Shown: positions 38,093 to 46,762, numbered from the stretch's first letter. The stretch is DNA of 64,000 bases from Micromonospora inositola (GCF_900090285.1 NZ_LT607754.1:1364001-1428000), one strand, 5' to 3'. Translations and numbers: made by a program. The notes: generated by a model not told the origin, from the letters alone.

Positions 38093-39034
38093 TCAGCGGC
38101 TCAGGACGGTCTCCCGCTCCATGTGCGACAGCTTCTCGGGGTTGCGCACGGCGTAGAGCCCGGTGATGAGGCCGTCGTCGATCCGCACGGCCAGCACGGT
38201 GTCCAGCTCACCGTCGAGCCGGATGATCAGCGCCGGGTGGCCGTTGACCTGCGCCGGCCGAAGCGACGTAATGTCGGCGATTCTGCCCCAGCCGCCGGCC
38301 AGCAGGCGGGCGACCTTGTCGGCTCCGACGATGGGTCGCGGGACGGCCTGCTTGATCCCGCCACCGTCGCCGAGCAGGACGACATCGGGGGCGAGGATGT
38401 CGAGCAGGCTCTGCAGATCGCCGGTTTCGAGCGCCCGCTGGAACGCGTCGAGCGCGTACCGGGTCTCGGTCGCCGACACGACCCGGCGCGGCCGTCGTGC
38501 CGCGACGTGTGCCCGTGCCCGGTGTGCGATCTGACGGACCGCGGCGGGGCTCTTGTCGACGGCTTCGGCGATCTCGTCGTACCCGACGTCGAACACCTCG
38601 CGCAGCACGAACACCGCCCGTTCGGTCGGCGCGAGCGTCTCCAGCACCAGCAGCATCGCCATCGAGACGCTGTCGGCCAACGCGACGTCCTCGGCAACGT
38701 CGGGCGCGGTGAGCAGCGGCTCGGGCAGCCAGGAGCCGACGTAGGACTCTCTGCGGCGGCCGAGCGTACGCAGCCGGGCGAGTGCCTGGCGGGTGGTGAT
38801 CCGGACAAGGTAGGCACGATGTTCCCGCACCGTGCCGAGATCGACGCCCGCCCACCGCAACCACGTCTCCTGCAGGATGTCCTCCGCATCGGCGGCCGAG
38901 CCGAGCATCTCGTACGCGACGGTGAACAGCAGGTTGCGGTGGGCGAGGAACGCCTCGGTGGCGGGATCCGGGCGGTCGTCACGGCCGATGCCCCGGCCTC
39001 GATCGTCGGCTGCGGTCTGCGGCGTGCCCACCAT
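38093..39034 (-). CDS. SigJ-type ECF sigma factor with SnoaL-like C-terminal domain
   Basis: 313 aa from ATG at 39034 (MVGTPQTAADDRGRGIGRDD). Region 2: FTVAYEMLGSAADAEDILQE; region 4: APTERAVFVLREVFDVGYDE with AAVRQIAHRARAHV. The last 120 residues form a SnoaL-like domain (FQRALETGDLQSLLDILAPD, VVLLGDGGG), which is diagnostic of the ECF41/SigJ group, where this domain modulates sigma activity. ECF41 sigma factors are usually beside a carboxymuconolactone decarboxylase or oxidoreductase gene, as here (39201, divergent). Confidence 0.92.
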   Translation of the reverse strand: MVGTPQTAADDRGRGIGRDDRPDPATEAFLAHRNLLFTVAYEMLGSAADAEDILQETWLRWAGVDLGTVREHRAYLVRITTRQALARLRTLGRRRESYVGSWLPEPLLTAPDVAEDVALADSVSMAMLLVLETLAPTERAVFVLREVFDVGYDEIAEAVDKSPAAVRQIAHRARAHVAARRPRRVVSATETRYALDAFQRALETGDLQSLLDILAPDVVLLGDGGGIKQAVPRPIVGADKVARLLAGGWGRIADITSLRPAQVNGHPALIIRLDGELDTVLAVRIDDGLITGLYAVRNPEKLSHMERETVLSR

Positions 39035-39200
39035 GGGTGACTCCCGTTCGCTCTCGACTGTGTCGCCCACCAGATGCCGGACCCCGCCGTTGTGTGACAC
39101 CTCCGGCTGTGGCGGCCGTCACCTGGCCGCGCCGTCACAGGGACCCGATCGCCGGCATCTCATGTTCGTCCACCGAACACCACGAGTGAAGGACGGAACC

Positions 39201-39686
39201 ATGGACGCCCGATTCAACATGTTCGACAACGAGATCGCCATGAAGTTCTTCAAGCGGTTCGCCAACGCCGGCATGGTGATCCAGCAGTCGCCGCTGCCGA
39301 AGTCCACGCAGGAACTGGTGTCGCTGCGCGCCAGCCAGATCAACGGCTGCGGCTGGTGCATCGACATGCACACCAAGGAGGCCGCGGCCGCCGGCGAGAC
39401 CGCGGTCCGGCTCCACCTGGTCGCCGCCTGGCGCGAGTCCAGCGTCTTCACCGAGGCCGAGCGGGCCGCGCTGGCGCTCGCCGAAGAGGGCACCCGGCTC
39501 GCCGACGCTCACCAGGGCGTGTCCGACGAGACCTGGGCCCAGGTACGCAAGCACTACGACGACGACCAGGTCGCCGCGCTGGTCTCCCTGGTCGCCCTGA
39601 TCAACGCAGCCAACCGGCTCGCCGTGATCGTGCACCAGCAGGGCGGCTCCTACCAGCCCGGCATGTTCGCCGCCGCGTTCGACTGA
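39201..39686 (+). CDS. AhpD-like carboxymuconolactone decarboxylase family protein
   Basis: 161 aa from ATG at 39201 with GGACGGA upstream. The AhpD-type redox motif is NGCGWCIDMHTKEA (C-x-x-C with following His). Likely an alkylhydroperoxidase-type peroxidase or related enzyme. It is divergent from the SigJ-type sigma gene and is the expected regulatory target of that sigma factor (established for the ECF41 group). Ends at a hairpin. Confidence 0.9.
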   Translation: MDARFNMFDNEIAMKFFKRFANAGMVIQQSPLPKSTQELVSLRASQINGCGWCIDMHTKEAAAAGETAVRLHLVAAWRESSVFTEAERAALALAEEGTRLADAHQGVSDETWAQVRKHYDDDQVAALVSLVALINAANRLAVIVHQQGGSYQPGMFAAAFD

Positions 39687-39700
39687 CGCGCAGACGAATC

Positions 39701-39735
39701 CGGCCCGGTCCAGGATCATCCGATCCTGGGCCGGG
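39701..39735 (+). terminator. Terminator after the AhpD-like gene
   Basis: An imperfect inverted repeat (CCGGTCCAGGATC with GATCCTGGGCCGG) surrounds a 4-nt loop and is followed by CTTTCC, 14 bp after the stop codon. Confidence 0.7.
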
Positions 39736-39770
39736 CGCTTTCCTTGGTGATCTTCAAGAAACCCTCTTTT

Positions 39771-39876
39771 GACCGCGGACCTCCAGGCCCGCCGCCGGCT
39801 AGGGCTGACCGCGACGCTGGTCCGCGAGGACGGCCGGGAGGGCGACGTGTTCAGCCTGATCGGCCCCAAGCGGTAA
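39771..39876 (+). pseudogene. XPB gene fragment 4 (about 106 bp)
   Basis: Matches 32723-32828 of the intact gene with one visible change (CTG to CTA), encoding residues 317-350 (TADLQARRRLGLTATL onward). It ends at AAGCGGTA and runs straight into the start of the XRE gene, so it forms the 5' leader of that gene. Confidence 0.88.
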
Positions 39877-40722
39877 GTGAACCCGATGGAAGAGTGGCTG
39901 ACCCAGCCCGAAGGACTGGCCGATCGCCTGCGTGCCCTGCGCACGCAGGCCGGCCTGTCCGGCAAGGAACTCGCCGAGGCGAACGGTTGGGCGCCGTCGA
40001 AGGTCTCCCGACTGGAGAACGGCCGCCAGATGCCGGCCCCCGCCGACCTGTACGCCTGGGCACGCGCCTGCGGCGCCGACGACACCGCCGCCCAGGACCT
40101 GTTGCGGATGCTCGGCGAGGTCCATGCCGCCCACCGCAGCTTCCGCCGCCGAATGCGCCAAGGCCAGGCCGCCGTTCAGGACAGCTACAACCAGCTCGTC
40201 GCCGAGTCACGCCTGATCCGGCACTTCGAAACCGTGTACGTACCCGGGCTGCTCCAGACCGCCGACTACGCCCGCCGCCTCCTCACCGAGATGGTCGAGC
40301 TGCACAACCTCGACATCGCCGACGTGGACACCGCAGTCGCCACCCGGATGCAGCGCCAACAGCTCCTCTACGACACCACCAAGCGGTTCGAGTTCCTGCT
40401 CGCCGAACCCGTGCTGCGGTGGCTGCTCGCCTCACCCGAGGTCATGCGCGGCCAGCTCGACCGGCTGCAAACCGTCGTCGGCGTACAGAACATCCGCTTC
40501 GGCATCCTGCCGCTCGGCGTCCCCCTCGCCACCACCCCGCAGAACTCCTTCCAGATGTACGACGACGTCGCCATCGTGGAGACCTTCGTCGGCGAGACCA
40601 CCTACCGCGACGACGAAGCAGCCACCTACACCAGGGCCATCGAACGACTCTGGACCGAAGCCGTCACCGGTGAAGATGCACGGCGACTGATCGTCCGCGC
40701 TGCCCAGGAGATCCAGAGCTAG
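39877..40722 (+). CDS. XRE family regulator with DUF5753 domain
   Basis: 281 aa from GTG at 39877, or 278 aa from ATG at 39886; the first codons are directly fused to XPB fragment 4, so the native upstream region is lost and the true start is uncertain. HTH: LADRLRALRTQAGLSGKELA, then GWAPSKVSRLENGRQM. The DUF5753 domain follows (YVPGLLQTADYARRLL, LLYDTTKRFEFLLAEP, SFQMYDDVAIVETFVGE). In actinomycetes such genes are usually followed by a DUF397 partner; none is found here. Confidence 0.88.
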   Translation: MNPMEEWLTQPEGLADRLRALRTQAGLSGKELAEANGWAPSKVSRLENGRQMPAPADLYAWARACGADDTAAQDLLRMLGEVHAAHRSFRRRMRQGQAAVQDSYNQLVAESRLIRHFETVYVPGLLQTADYARRLLTEMVELHNLDIADVDTAVATRMQRQQLLYDTTKRFEFLLAEPVLRWLLASPEVMRGQLDRLQTVVGVQNIRFGILPLGVPLATTPQNSFQMYDDVAIVETFVGETTYRDDEAATYTRAIERLWTEAVTGEDARRLIVRAAQEIQS

Positions 40723-40839
40723 CACGGCCGTACAGCGTCGATCGCGCAGGGGTGCAGACTGAGGCATTCGGGCTGTTCCCGGTGGAGTCTCTCCGGTTCG
40801 TCGAATAGGGTCTCGCAGTGCGGTTACCGTAGCAAGCCA

Positions 40840-42334
40840 TTACCTCGGCCGACCGGCACTTTGCGTACCGGCGCCATCCAGGCTCTCTAGAGCGAAATCC
40901 TCGGCGTCCTGTTGTTCAGGCAACCGCAGGGCGGAGGGTATAACCGCGCTGTGGTTCGCGTTGAGGTATTCGAGGGCGTGCCCGAGATTTGGGTCATGGT
41001 CCAAGTGCTCGCGGAAGTACTGCAACCTATCGTGGCATTCTTCGACTATTTCGGACCAGGTGCGGAGCCAGACCCGGACAGTGATCGCTCCTTCGGTGAA
41101 GTCCCAAACGCATCCCGGCTTTCTCTCACGCTGATTTGCGTCGATTCTGGCAACCCTGTCCATCCTGGTGGTCACAAGCCAGAAGTCCCACTCGACCGTC
41201 CGGTCATGGAACTGATCATCGAAGGCAACAGCTTGGGCGTAGCTCTTGATTTGGTTGACTTCCTTTGCTCCAACCACCACTGCCGGCGCTTTGAGTTCGA
41301 CAACAAGATGCTGGCGGCGATCGTGCTCACGTCTAGCGCGAGAGAGCATTAGGTCCACGATCCCGGTCGAGCCGTCAAGGCGACGCACTGGCTCGGGCGC
41401 CCTGTTCTCGCGGCCCAGAATGTGCAGATGCCGGTCAAGTACCGTGTCTAGCGCCTGATCGCTGACCAAGATGCTGTAGTGATCACCAAAGACCCACGCC
41501 TCGTTTTCGAGGATCTTATGGAGCTGCGACCTCTCTTTGACCATCTTCCTGACTTCGGGGTCGATGACCATGTGACTAAGTGCCGCAAGAAAGTCGAGCC
41601 GATCCGCAACGTTGCTGGACGCCTTGATCATGCTAGAGAGGTTGGTGCGGTTGAGCAGGTTATCTAGTGCCGACTTGTCGTCGTTGGAGAGTCGGAAAAC
41701 CTCATCGAGGATTCGGTGCACATTTTCAGGTTGGTGCTTTACTGCTTCCCTAATAAGAGCGAGCGTGACCTTCTGCTGCCTTTTGGGCCGAGGCATGTGG
41801 CGATGCACGGTGGTAGCGACGACGTCGAAGGTTTCACGCTCAAGTCGCTCGACATCATCCTCCGGCTCATCCTTGTATGGGTATGAGCCATCAGCCTTCC
41901 ACTTTTCGATGACCTCACGTCGCCGCTCCGTTGAACGCTCCCGGAAGTGTTCTCGGAGTTGCGACCGGGCGGCCCCAATTAGCGCGAATATCTCAGAATC
42001 TTCGCTCTCCATCAGCAGGAATTGCCCCTGATGTTCTCTCATTTCGTCCCACAGCACGTAGGCCGTGAAGTCGAACTCAGGAGCTTGGATTCCTGCGTTT
42101 GCGATGTCTATCGTCATTCCGTCCGCATCGCAGAGGTGAAGCTCTCGGGGAGTCCGCATGGTCCACTCAACTACCCGGAGAACGGCGTGCTTCTCCGGTC
42201 CGTCCGCGCTCGAAAACGTCAGCGGATAGCGTTCGTCCCGATGAATCGAGGATTGGGGATCGATCTGTTGGCCGTTATAGACGATCTCGATGTCTGAGTA
42301 GACGGTGAGGTAGGTGGCGAATTCGGCCGTGAGG
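40840..42334 (-). pseudogene. GHKL-ATPase/PD-(D/E)XK nuclease protein, N-terminal half lost
   Basis: The open frame reaches a GTG at 42375, giving up to 511 aa. The part after residue about 14 (LTAEFATYLTVYSDIEIVYN) matches, as I recall the family, the middle of large proteins that begin with a histidine-kinase/HSP90-type ATPase domain of about 200 residues, absent here. The C-terminal nuclease-like domain shows D341 (GIVDLML), E360-x-K362 (LVVELKAP) and Q375-IKSY379, a PD-(D/E)XK pattern like Shedu/DUF4263. Codon use is low in GC. The 5' border is a junction with an IS110 transposase fragment. A defence role is inference. Confidence 0.72.
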
Positions 42335-42339
42335 CGGGC

Positions 42340-42935
42340 CACAGCAGCATCGCTCGCCCGGCGGGCCACACGCACTCGAGCAGCGCGCGGATTTGCTGGA
42401 TTTGGCTGACCATCTCGATGATGAGCTGTTCGCGGCGGGCGCCCAGATGCCGCAGCCGGCCCCAGGTCTCATCGACCGGCTCGGGTACGTAGCAGCGCAG
42501 CTGCGCGGTCAGCCGGGCGATCAGCACCGCGTCCTTCTCGTCGGTCTTGTCCGAGGTCAGGTCCTCACTGCGCCGCGCCCACGACGTCAGCATCGGCTGC
42601 ACGCACACGAACGGCATCGCCCGGTCCGCGGCCAGCTGCCCGAGCACCCGCCACCGGTGCCCGGTCGGCTCGCACGCCACCGTCACCCCCGCCCACCCCC
42701 TCGCCGCGGCCCGCTCGGCGGCCCAGTCCAGCGCCGCACCCAGATCCCACGCCCGGCACCTGAACGTCTTGCGCGCCAACACCTTTGAGTCATGATCGGT
42801 GACCACGACCATCTGCTTCTTATCTGCCAGGTCAATGCCGACGATCGCGTTCGTGGCCGGGACCAGCACCCGCAACCGAGCAAGCCGCGCGTTGCGGTTG
42901 CGGTCACCCCGGGACACGCCGCTACCGTTACCCAT
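42340..42935 (-). mobile_element. IS110-family transposase fragment
   Basis: From ATG at 42935 (with GGAGGAGG 7-14 nt upstream) the frame gives the DEDD RuvC-like domain: IVGIDLADKKQMVVVTDHDS, VTVACEPTGHRWRVLGQLAA, DKTDEKDAVLIARLTAQL. It continues to MVSQIQQIRALLECVWP and then fuses out of frame to the nuclease gene; the C-terminal serine-containing domain is missing. The 5' flank up to about 43030 may be the element's left non-coding end. No inverted repeats were found, as expected for IS110. Confidence 0.82.
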
Positions 42936-43111
42936 GAACGTCCTCCTCCTGCGATGGGACACCAAGCCCGCCAAGCGCATCAGGGGGACGTTCCTACGTC
43001 CTGCATCGACACGCAGAACGTCTTTCTATGCCGAGAGTGTGTCGAGCCGCCGATCGCTCCCATCGACGGCCGCTGCTAGCGTCACCGGCAACCGTTGAGA
43101 AGGGAGTGCCG

Positions 43112-43933
43112 ATGGTGGATCGGGCGAAGGTCGGCGGACGGCCGCGGTCGGTAACGATTGCAGTGACTCTGATGACCGTCGTGGCCGCCGGGTATCTCGC
43201 AGACGCGGTGGCGGTCGCCGCTGGGGCAGCTGCATACCCGGACCGAGTGCGCGAGGCACTGAACGCCTCCGACGTCGACCCACGTGCCTTTGACGCTCTC
43301 AAACCACTGGCCTCGGCATTGCCCTACGTCGCGGCGTTGATCACCGCCGTGGCAGCACTGGTCCTACTGGGTATCGCGGCCTCAGTGCGTGCGGGGCACT
43401 TCGCGGGCCGCATCATCGCCTGGATCGCGATCGGTCTGTCCCTGATGTGCAGCTTCTGCGGGCTGGGTCAAGCTGGTACGCCCGCTTTCAGCGGAATCGC
43501 CTACGTGTCCGCCTTCAGCCGTGACGCCTCCGGAACTCACACGTTCGTCCAGCGGTTGCCGGCCGCGTACCCGCCGGCCTATCAGTACCTCAGCGCCGGC
43601 TTCGCCCTCTTCGCGATGCTCGCCCTGATCGTCGTCGTCGTGCTGCTCGCGCGACCCTCAGCCAACCGCTTCTTCCGTCCGGTCAGACAGCTGGCACCGC
43701 AGCCAGCAACTCATTACCTGGCCGACTCGGCGCCAGCAACTCATTACCCGGGCGACTCGGCGCCAGCAACTCATTACCTGGGCGACTCGGCGCCAGCGCC
43801 GGTCGCTGGGGCAGCCCGTCCGATCATCGGCCAGATTTCCCAACTGTCGGTGCTGGTCCGGCAGCATCAACGCGGCGAGTTGACCGACGAGGAGTTTGCT
43901 GCGGCTCGCCAGCAACTGCTCGGTGGCCCCTGA
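43112..43933 (+). CDS. Four-span membrane protein with SHOCT domain and tandem repeats
   Basis: 273 aa from ATG at 43112 with GAGAAGGGAG upstream. Four hydrophobic segments (first VTIAVTLMTVVAAGYLADAV; last FALFAMLALIVVVVLLA) are followed by a cytoplasmic tail. The tail has three 10-residue repeats of the form ATHYLADSAP, coded by 30-bp units at 43703-43792, then a SHOCT-like end (ISQLSVLVRQHQRGELTDEE). Function unknown. Right after the IS110 fragment. Confidence 0.78.
   Translation: MVDRAKVGGRPRSVTIAVTLMTVVAAGYLADAVAVAAGAAAYPDRVREALNASDVDPRAFDALKPLASALPYVAALITAVAALVLLGIAASVRAGHFAGRIIAWIAIGLSLMCSFCGLGQAGTPAFSGIAYVSAFSRDASGTHTFVQRLPAAYPPAYQYLSAGFALFAMLALIVVVVLLARPSANRFFRPVRQLAPQPATHYLADSAPATHYPGDSAPATHYLGDSAPAPVAGAARPIIGQISQLSVLVRQHQRGELTDEEFAAARQQLLGGP
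43703..43792 (+). repeat. Three 30-bp tandem repeats inside the membrane-protein gene
   Basis: Units at 43703-43732, 43733-43762 and 43763-43792 begin CCAGCAACTCATTACC and differ at two or three positions. In frame; they code 10-residue repeats. Confidence 0.9.
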
Positions 43934-43960
43934 TACCAGCACGTCAGACATGCTGGTATC
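43932..43960 (+). terminator. Terminator hairpin
   Basis: Arms GATACCAGCA (43932-43941) and TGCTGGTATC (43951-43960) form a 10-bp stem directly after the stop codon. Confidence 0.75.
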
Positions 43961-44101
43961 CACCCGGCGGGAGACGTAGCTGCGCGCCCTCAGGGTCACA
44001 CTCGCACCTCCCGCCATCGGCCACTGCGCGGTAGCGCCCGCACATGCCGCGATCAGCGTGCTGAGGTGTCGCAGATCAGTTGGCGGACATGTGTCGCACA
44101 T

Positions 44102-44618
44102 CAGTCGACGGAGGACAGACCGCGGACCGCGTGCATTGCCGAATTCCGCTCTATCAGATCAAGGCGGCCCGCAAAGCGGGCCGCGCCGGCCCAGCCCCGG
44201 CCTGCTGGCGACCTCCGGCCGGCATCGGCCGGGCCGGCCGGCCACGCTTGGGGACGACAATGCCTTGAAGACCTCGGGGCTCCGCCCCGAACCCCGACCC
44301 TCCTCAGAGATCAGCCGCGGATCACCTCGCCGGGCACCACAAGGGCTACCAGCCTCCCCGGACGGGGACCAGGTCGTTCGTCCGGTAGGGCGCTCCACCT
44401 GGTCCCCGTCCGGGGAGGCTGGACGGTCTGGCGACTGCCCGACGAGGAGGTCCGCTTTCAGGCCGTGGGATGCACCCGAGATGCCGCGACGCTGGATGGC
44501 CGACATGAACGGCGACTCCCGCATCCGGCTGGGCTCCGCCTCTTACACCCTGTCCCGATGGGCGAGAGTGATCCGACGCGTGTCGGCGCGGCCGCCCGGC
44601 CACGCCGACGCACCGGGC
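44102..44618. other. Non-coding region with strong hairpins
   Basis: No convincing gene. It holds a 9-bp stem GCGGCCCGC/GCGGGCCGC at about 44163-44183, a GGGGCT/GCCCC hairpin near 44280, and a 26-bp perfect inverted repeat at 44349-44422. Just before it, 44066-44103 has two near copies of GTGTCGCA..ATCAG, possibly an IS end. Several short open frames here are by-products of the GC-rich composition. Confidence 0.5.
44349..44422. repeat. 26-bp perfect inverted repeat
   Basis: Arms 44349-44374 (starting CCAGCCTCCCCGGACGGGG) and 44397-44422 are exact complements with a 22-nt loop. Far stronger than the other hairpins in the window. Confidence 0.9.
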
Positions 44619-45860
44619 TTAGTGAGGGAGATCGAGTCGGGCCCAGGAGGAACCGTCCCGCGTGATCGCGGTGTGGTCCGCGCCGAGCGCCGACATGTCG
44701 TCCCGCCCGTAGAGCCAGGCGAAACCCGGGGCGGCCCCGACCCCGCCATCAAGCCGGTCATACTCCCGTGACTTGGTGAAATGCCGCCCTCCGTCCCGGC
44801 TGACTAGCAGGGCTGAGGCGAGGGCCGGCGTCATGTTGCCCGGCTGGGCGATCAGCAGGGAGCCGTCCGAGCCGATGGCGAACGGCCGGTGCGCCGGCGA
44901 CGCGGGCAGGTCTGTGCCGACGTCCTTCCAGGTCGCTCCGCCGTCCGTGGTGTGCAGTAGCTGGGACGGGCCCTTGCGCTCCATCGGCTCGGCGCCGGGC
45001 GATGGCGGGGGCTCGATCAGCAGGTAGGCCTCCCGCTCGCTGACCCCGGCGACCGCGATTACGTCCGCCCCCTTGGCCGGTCGCCAGGTGTTCCACGTGG
45101 CGCCCTGGTCGACGCTCCGGGCGACGATCATGACGTCGACGTCGCCCGGCCAGTAGGTCGCCCAGATAGTTCCGTCGGCGCTCGGATAGATGCTGTACGG
45201 GGGGTAGGGCGAGGCCGGTTTCCCGCCGAGCCGGTACACCGTCCCGGTCGACGGGTCCACGGCGAGCGGCTGGCGGATCGCGCCGCAGCCCTGCTGACAG
45301 AACACAGCACGGGCCTTCGGCGGGAATGCGGGCACGGTTACCATCGCCTGCTCCGCGTCCCGCCAGGTTCGGCCGTAGTCGCTGGAGAGCCGGGACTTGT
45401 CGCCGTCGAGGACCAGGTAGGAGCGCTGCCCGAGCACGGAGAACGCCATGTCGGCCTCCTTGTTCCCGGACCCGTTGACCCGGCAGGTCGTGGCCCGGTA
45501 CTGGGCCGTGTCGTCTTCGGTCCAGCTCTGCCCGCCGTCCTCGGTGTGCGCGAAGCGCACCGTGCACCCGAAGTCGACCTGTTCGACGCCGACACCGGAG
45601 TCCGGACCGGTCATGAAGAGCTGGGTGCCGCGGTCGTCGGCCTGCGGAGGCGGGGTCGGGTCGGCCCAGTCCACGCCGCGCGGGCCGGCGGCCAGGGGCA
45701 GGACCGCCAGGCCGGCGAAGACCACGAGGGCCACCCCCACCCCGCCGATGCGATGGCGCCGGCGGGACCTCGCTGCTGACCGGAGATCGTCGAGGGGCGG
45801 CTGCCGGACGGCGTCGGCGATGGTGTCGACATCGAAGCCGGTGAACTCACGATCGGACAT
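44619..45860 (-). CDS. Membrane-anchored BNR-repeat beta-propeller protein
   Basis: 413 aa from ATG at 45860 (MSDREFTGFDVDTIADAVRQ). One membrane span (GVGVALVVFAGLAVLPLAAG, about residues 38-57) is followed by an extracellular domain with sialidase-type Asp boxes: TEDGGQSW, SSDYGRTW, SVDQGATW, TTDGGATW, SRDGGRHF. Fold predicted as a beta-propeller; catalytic sialidase residues are not evident. It overlaps the ECF sigma gene by 14 bp and may sense an extracellular signal or act as an anti-sigma; inference. Confidence 0.85.
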   Translation of the reverse strand: MSDREFTGFDVDTIADAVRQPPLDDLRSAARSRRRHRIGGVGVALVVFAGLAVLPLAAGPRGVDWADPTPPPQADDRGTQLFMTGPDSGVGVEQVDFGCTVRFAHTEDGGQSWTEDDTAQYRATTCRVNGSGNKEADMAFSVLGQRSYLVLDGDKSRLSSDYGRTWRDAEQAMVTVPAFPPKARAVFCQQGCGAIRQPLAVDPSTGTVYRLGGKPASPYPPYSIYPSADGTIWATYWPGDVDVMIVARSVDQGATWNTWRPAKGADVIAVAGVSEREAYLLIEPPPSPGAEPMERKGPSQLLHTTDGGATWKDVGTDLPASPAHRPFAIGSDGSLLIAQPGNMTPALASALLVSRDGGRHFTKSREYDRLDGGVGAAPGFAWLYGRDDMSALGADHTAITRDGSSWARLDLPH

Positions 45861-46368
45861 CGATTCTCCCGGTGCTCGTGCTGTCGTTGACATCGGGGTC
45901 GGTGAGAAGCTCCGCCAGCGCCCGCCGACCCCGCGATAGACGGGACTTGACCGTGCCGGCGGAGACGCCGAGAGTCGCCGCAACCTCATCGACCGGCAGG
46001 TCGACCAGGTAGTGCAGGGCCAGCGCATGCCGCTGCCCCTCGGGCAGGCTCCGCAGGGCGGCTAGCAGCGCAACATGCTCCGGCGACCGGTCGACAACCG
46101 CAGCCGGCGGGCCGATCCGGCGCAGCAGCCTGTCCAGCACCCGACGCCGCCGATGCCGGCTGCGGACAACGTTCACCGCCACCCGCCGAAGCCACGCCTC
46201 CGGATTCTCCAGACGAGCGAAGCGCCGGGGCGCAGCCAGCGCCCTCGTAAACGCTTCCTGGACCGCCTCCTGGGCCTCGTTCACGTCCCCGCTCACCGCG
46301 TACAGCTGGACGACCAGCCGCCGGAAACAGCCTGCGTACAACTCGGAGATCAGATCACCGTCGGACAC
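45847..46368 (-). CDS. ECF RNA polymerase sigma factor
   Basis: 173 aa from GTG at 46368 (VSDGDLISELYAGC), spaced 5 nt from GGGAGG; the GTG at 46374 overlaps that ribosome-binding site. Region 2: YAVSGDVNEAQEAVQEAFTR; region 4: LPEGQRHALALHYLVDLPVD and VAATLGVSAGTVKSRLSRGR. SigE-like group. Cotranscribed with the propeller protein. Confidence 0.92.
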   Translation of the reverse strand: MSDGDLISELYAGCFRRLVVQLYAVSGDVNEAQEAVQEAFTRALAAPRRFARLENPEAWLRRVAVNVVRSRHRRRRVLDRLLRRIGPPAAVVDRSPEHVALLAALRSLPEGQRHALALHYLVDLPVDEVAATLGVSAGTVKSRLSRGRRALAELLTDPDVNDSTSTGRIDVRS

Positions 46369-46762
46369 CGTCACCTCCCTTCTCCACCACGTCCACTCAC
46401 GAGCGGGGCCAAAGGTTCCATGGAACCGGTCAGAAAGTTTGGCGAGCGACAGCGCGAGTGGATCGCGGCGCAGCAATCTCTGAGACGGCGACAGCATCGC
46501 CCGCGATGTTCATGGTCCCGCCCGGCGACTAGTCCGCATCTAGTCCGCAAGAGGTCGACGGACGGCGGGCGAGTGTTGTGAGATGTCGAGAGGCATTTCC
46601 GCTGCTAGACCCCCATGCACCCAGGCCACCGGAGCGGGCAACTTGATCTCGTAATGCGTAGGTCAACGGTCGGTCCGTCAGGCGGCCTTCGAGGGCGGTG
46701 ACTTGGCGAGGTCATAAGGCCGGACCGTCTGCGTTGGGCCTGCTCGCGCCAGCCGTCGAGGG
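46369..46762. other. Intergenic region with possible tRNA-Thr remnant
   Basis: Apart from the sigma gene's leader, no gene is supported. CTCGTAATGCGTAGGTC at 46648-46664, followed by AACGGT, resembles the anticodon loop, stem and variable region of tRNA-Thr (CGT); the 5' half and acceptor stem are absent. Confidence 0.4.

Noticed and set aside
43703..43792. CRISPR array
   Set aside because: The 30-bp units are directly adjacent without spacers and lie in frame in a gene.
44058..44771. 237-codon plus-strand frame and shorter minus-strand frames
   Set aside because: They cross the 26-bp hairpin and other inverted repeats, have no ribosome-binding site and no recognisable protein pattern.
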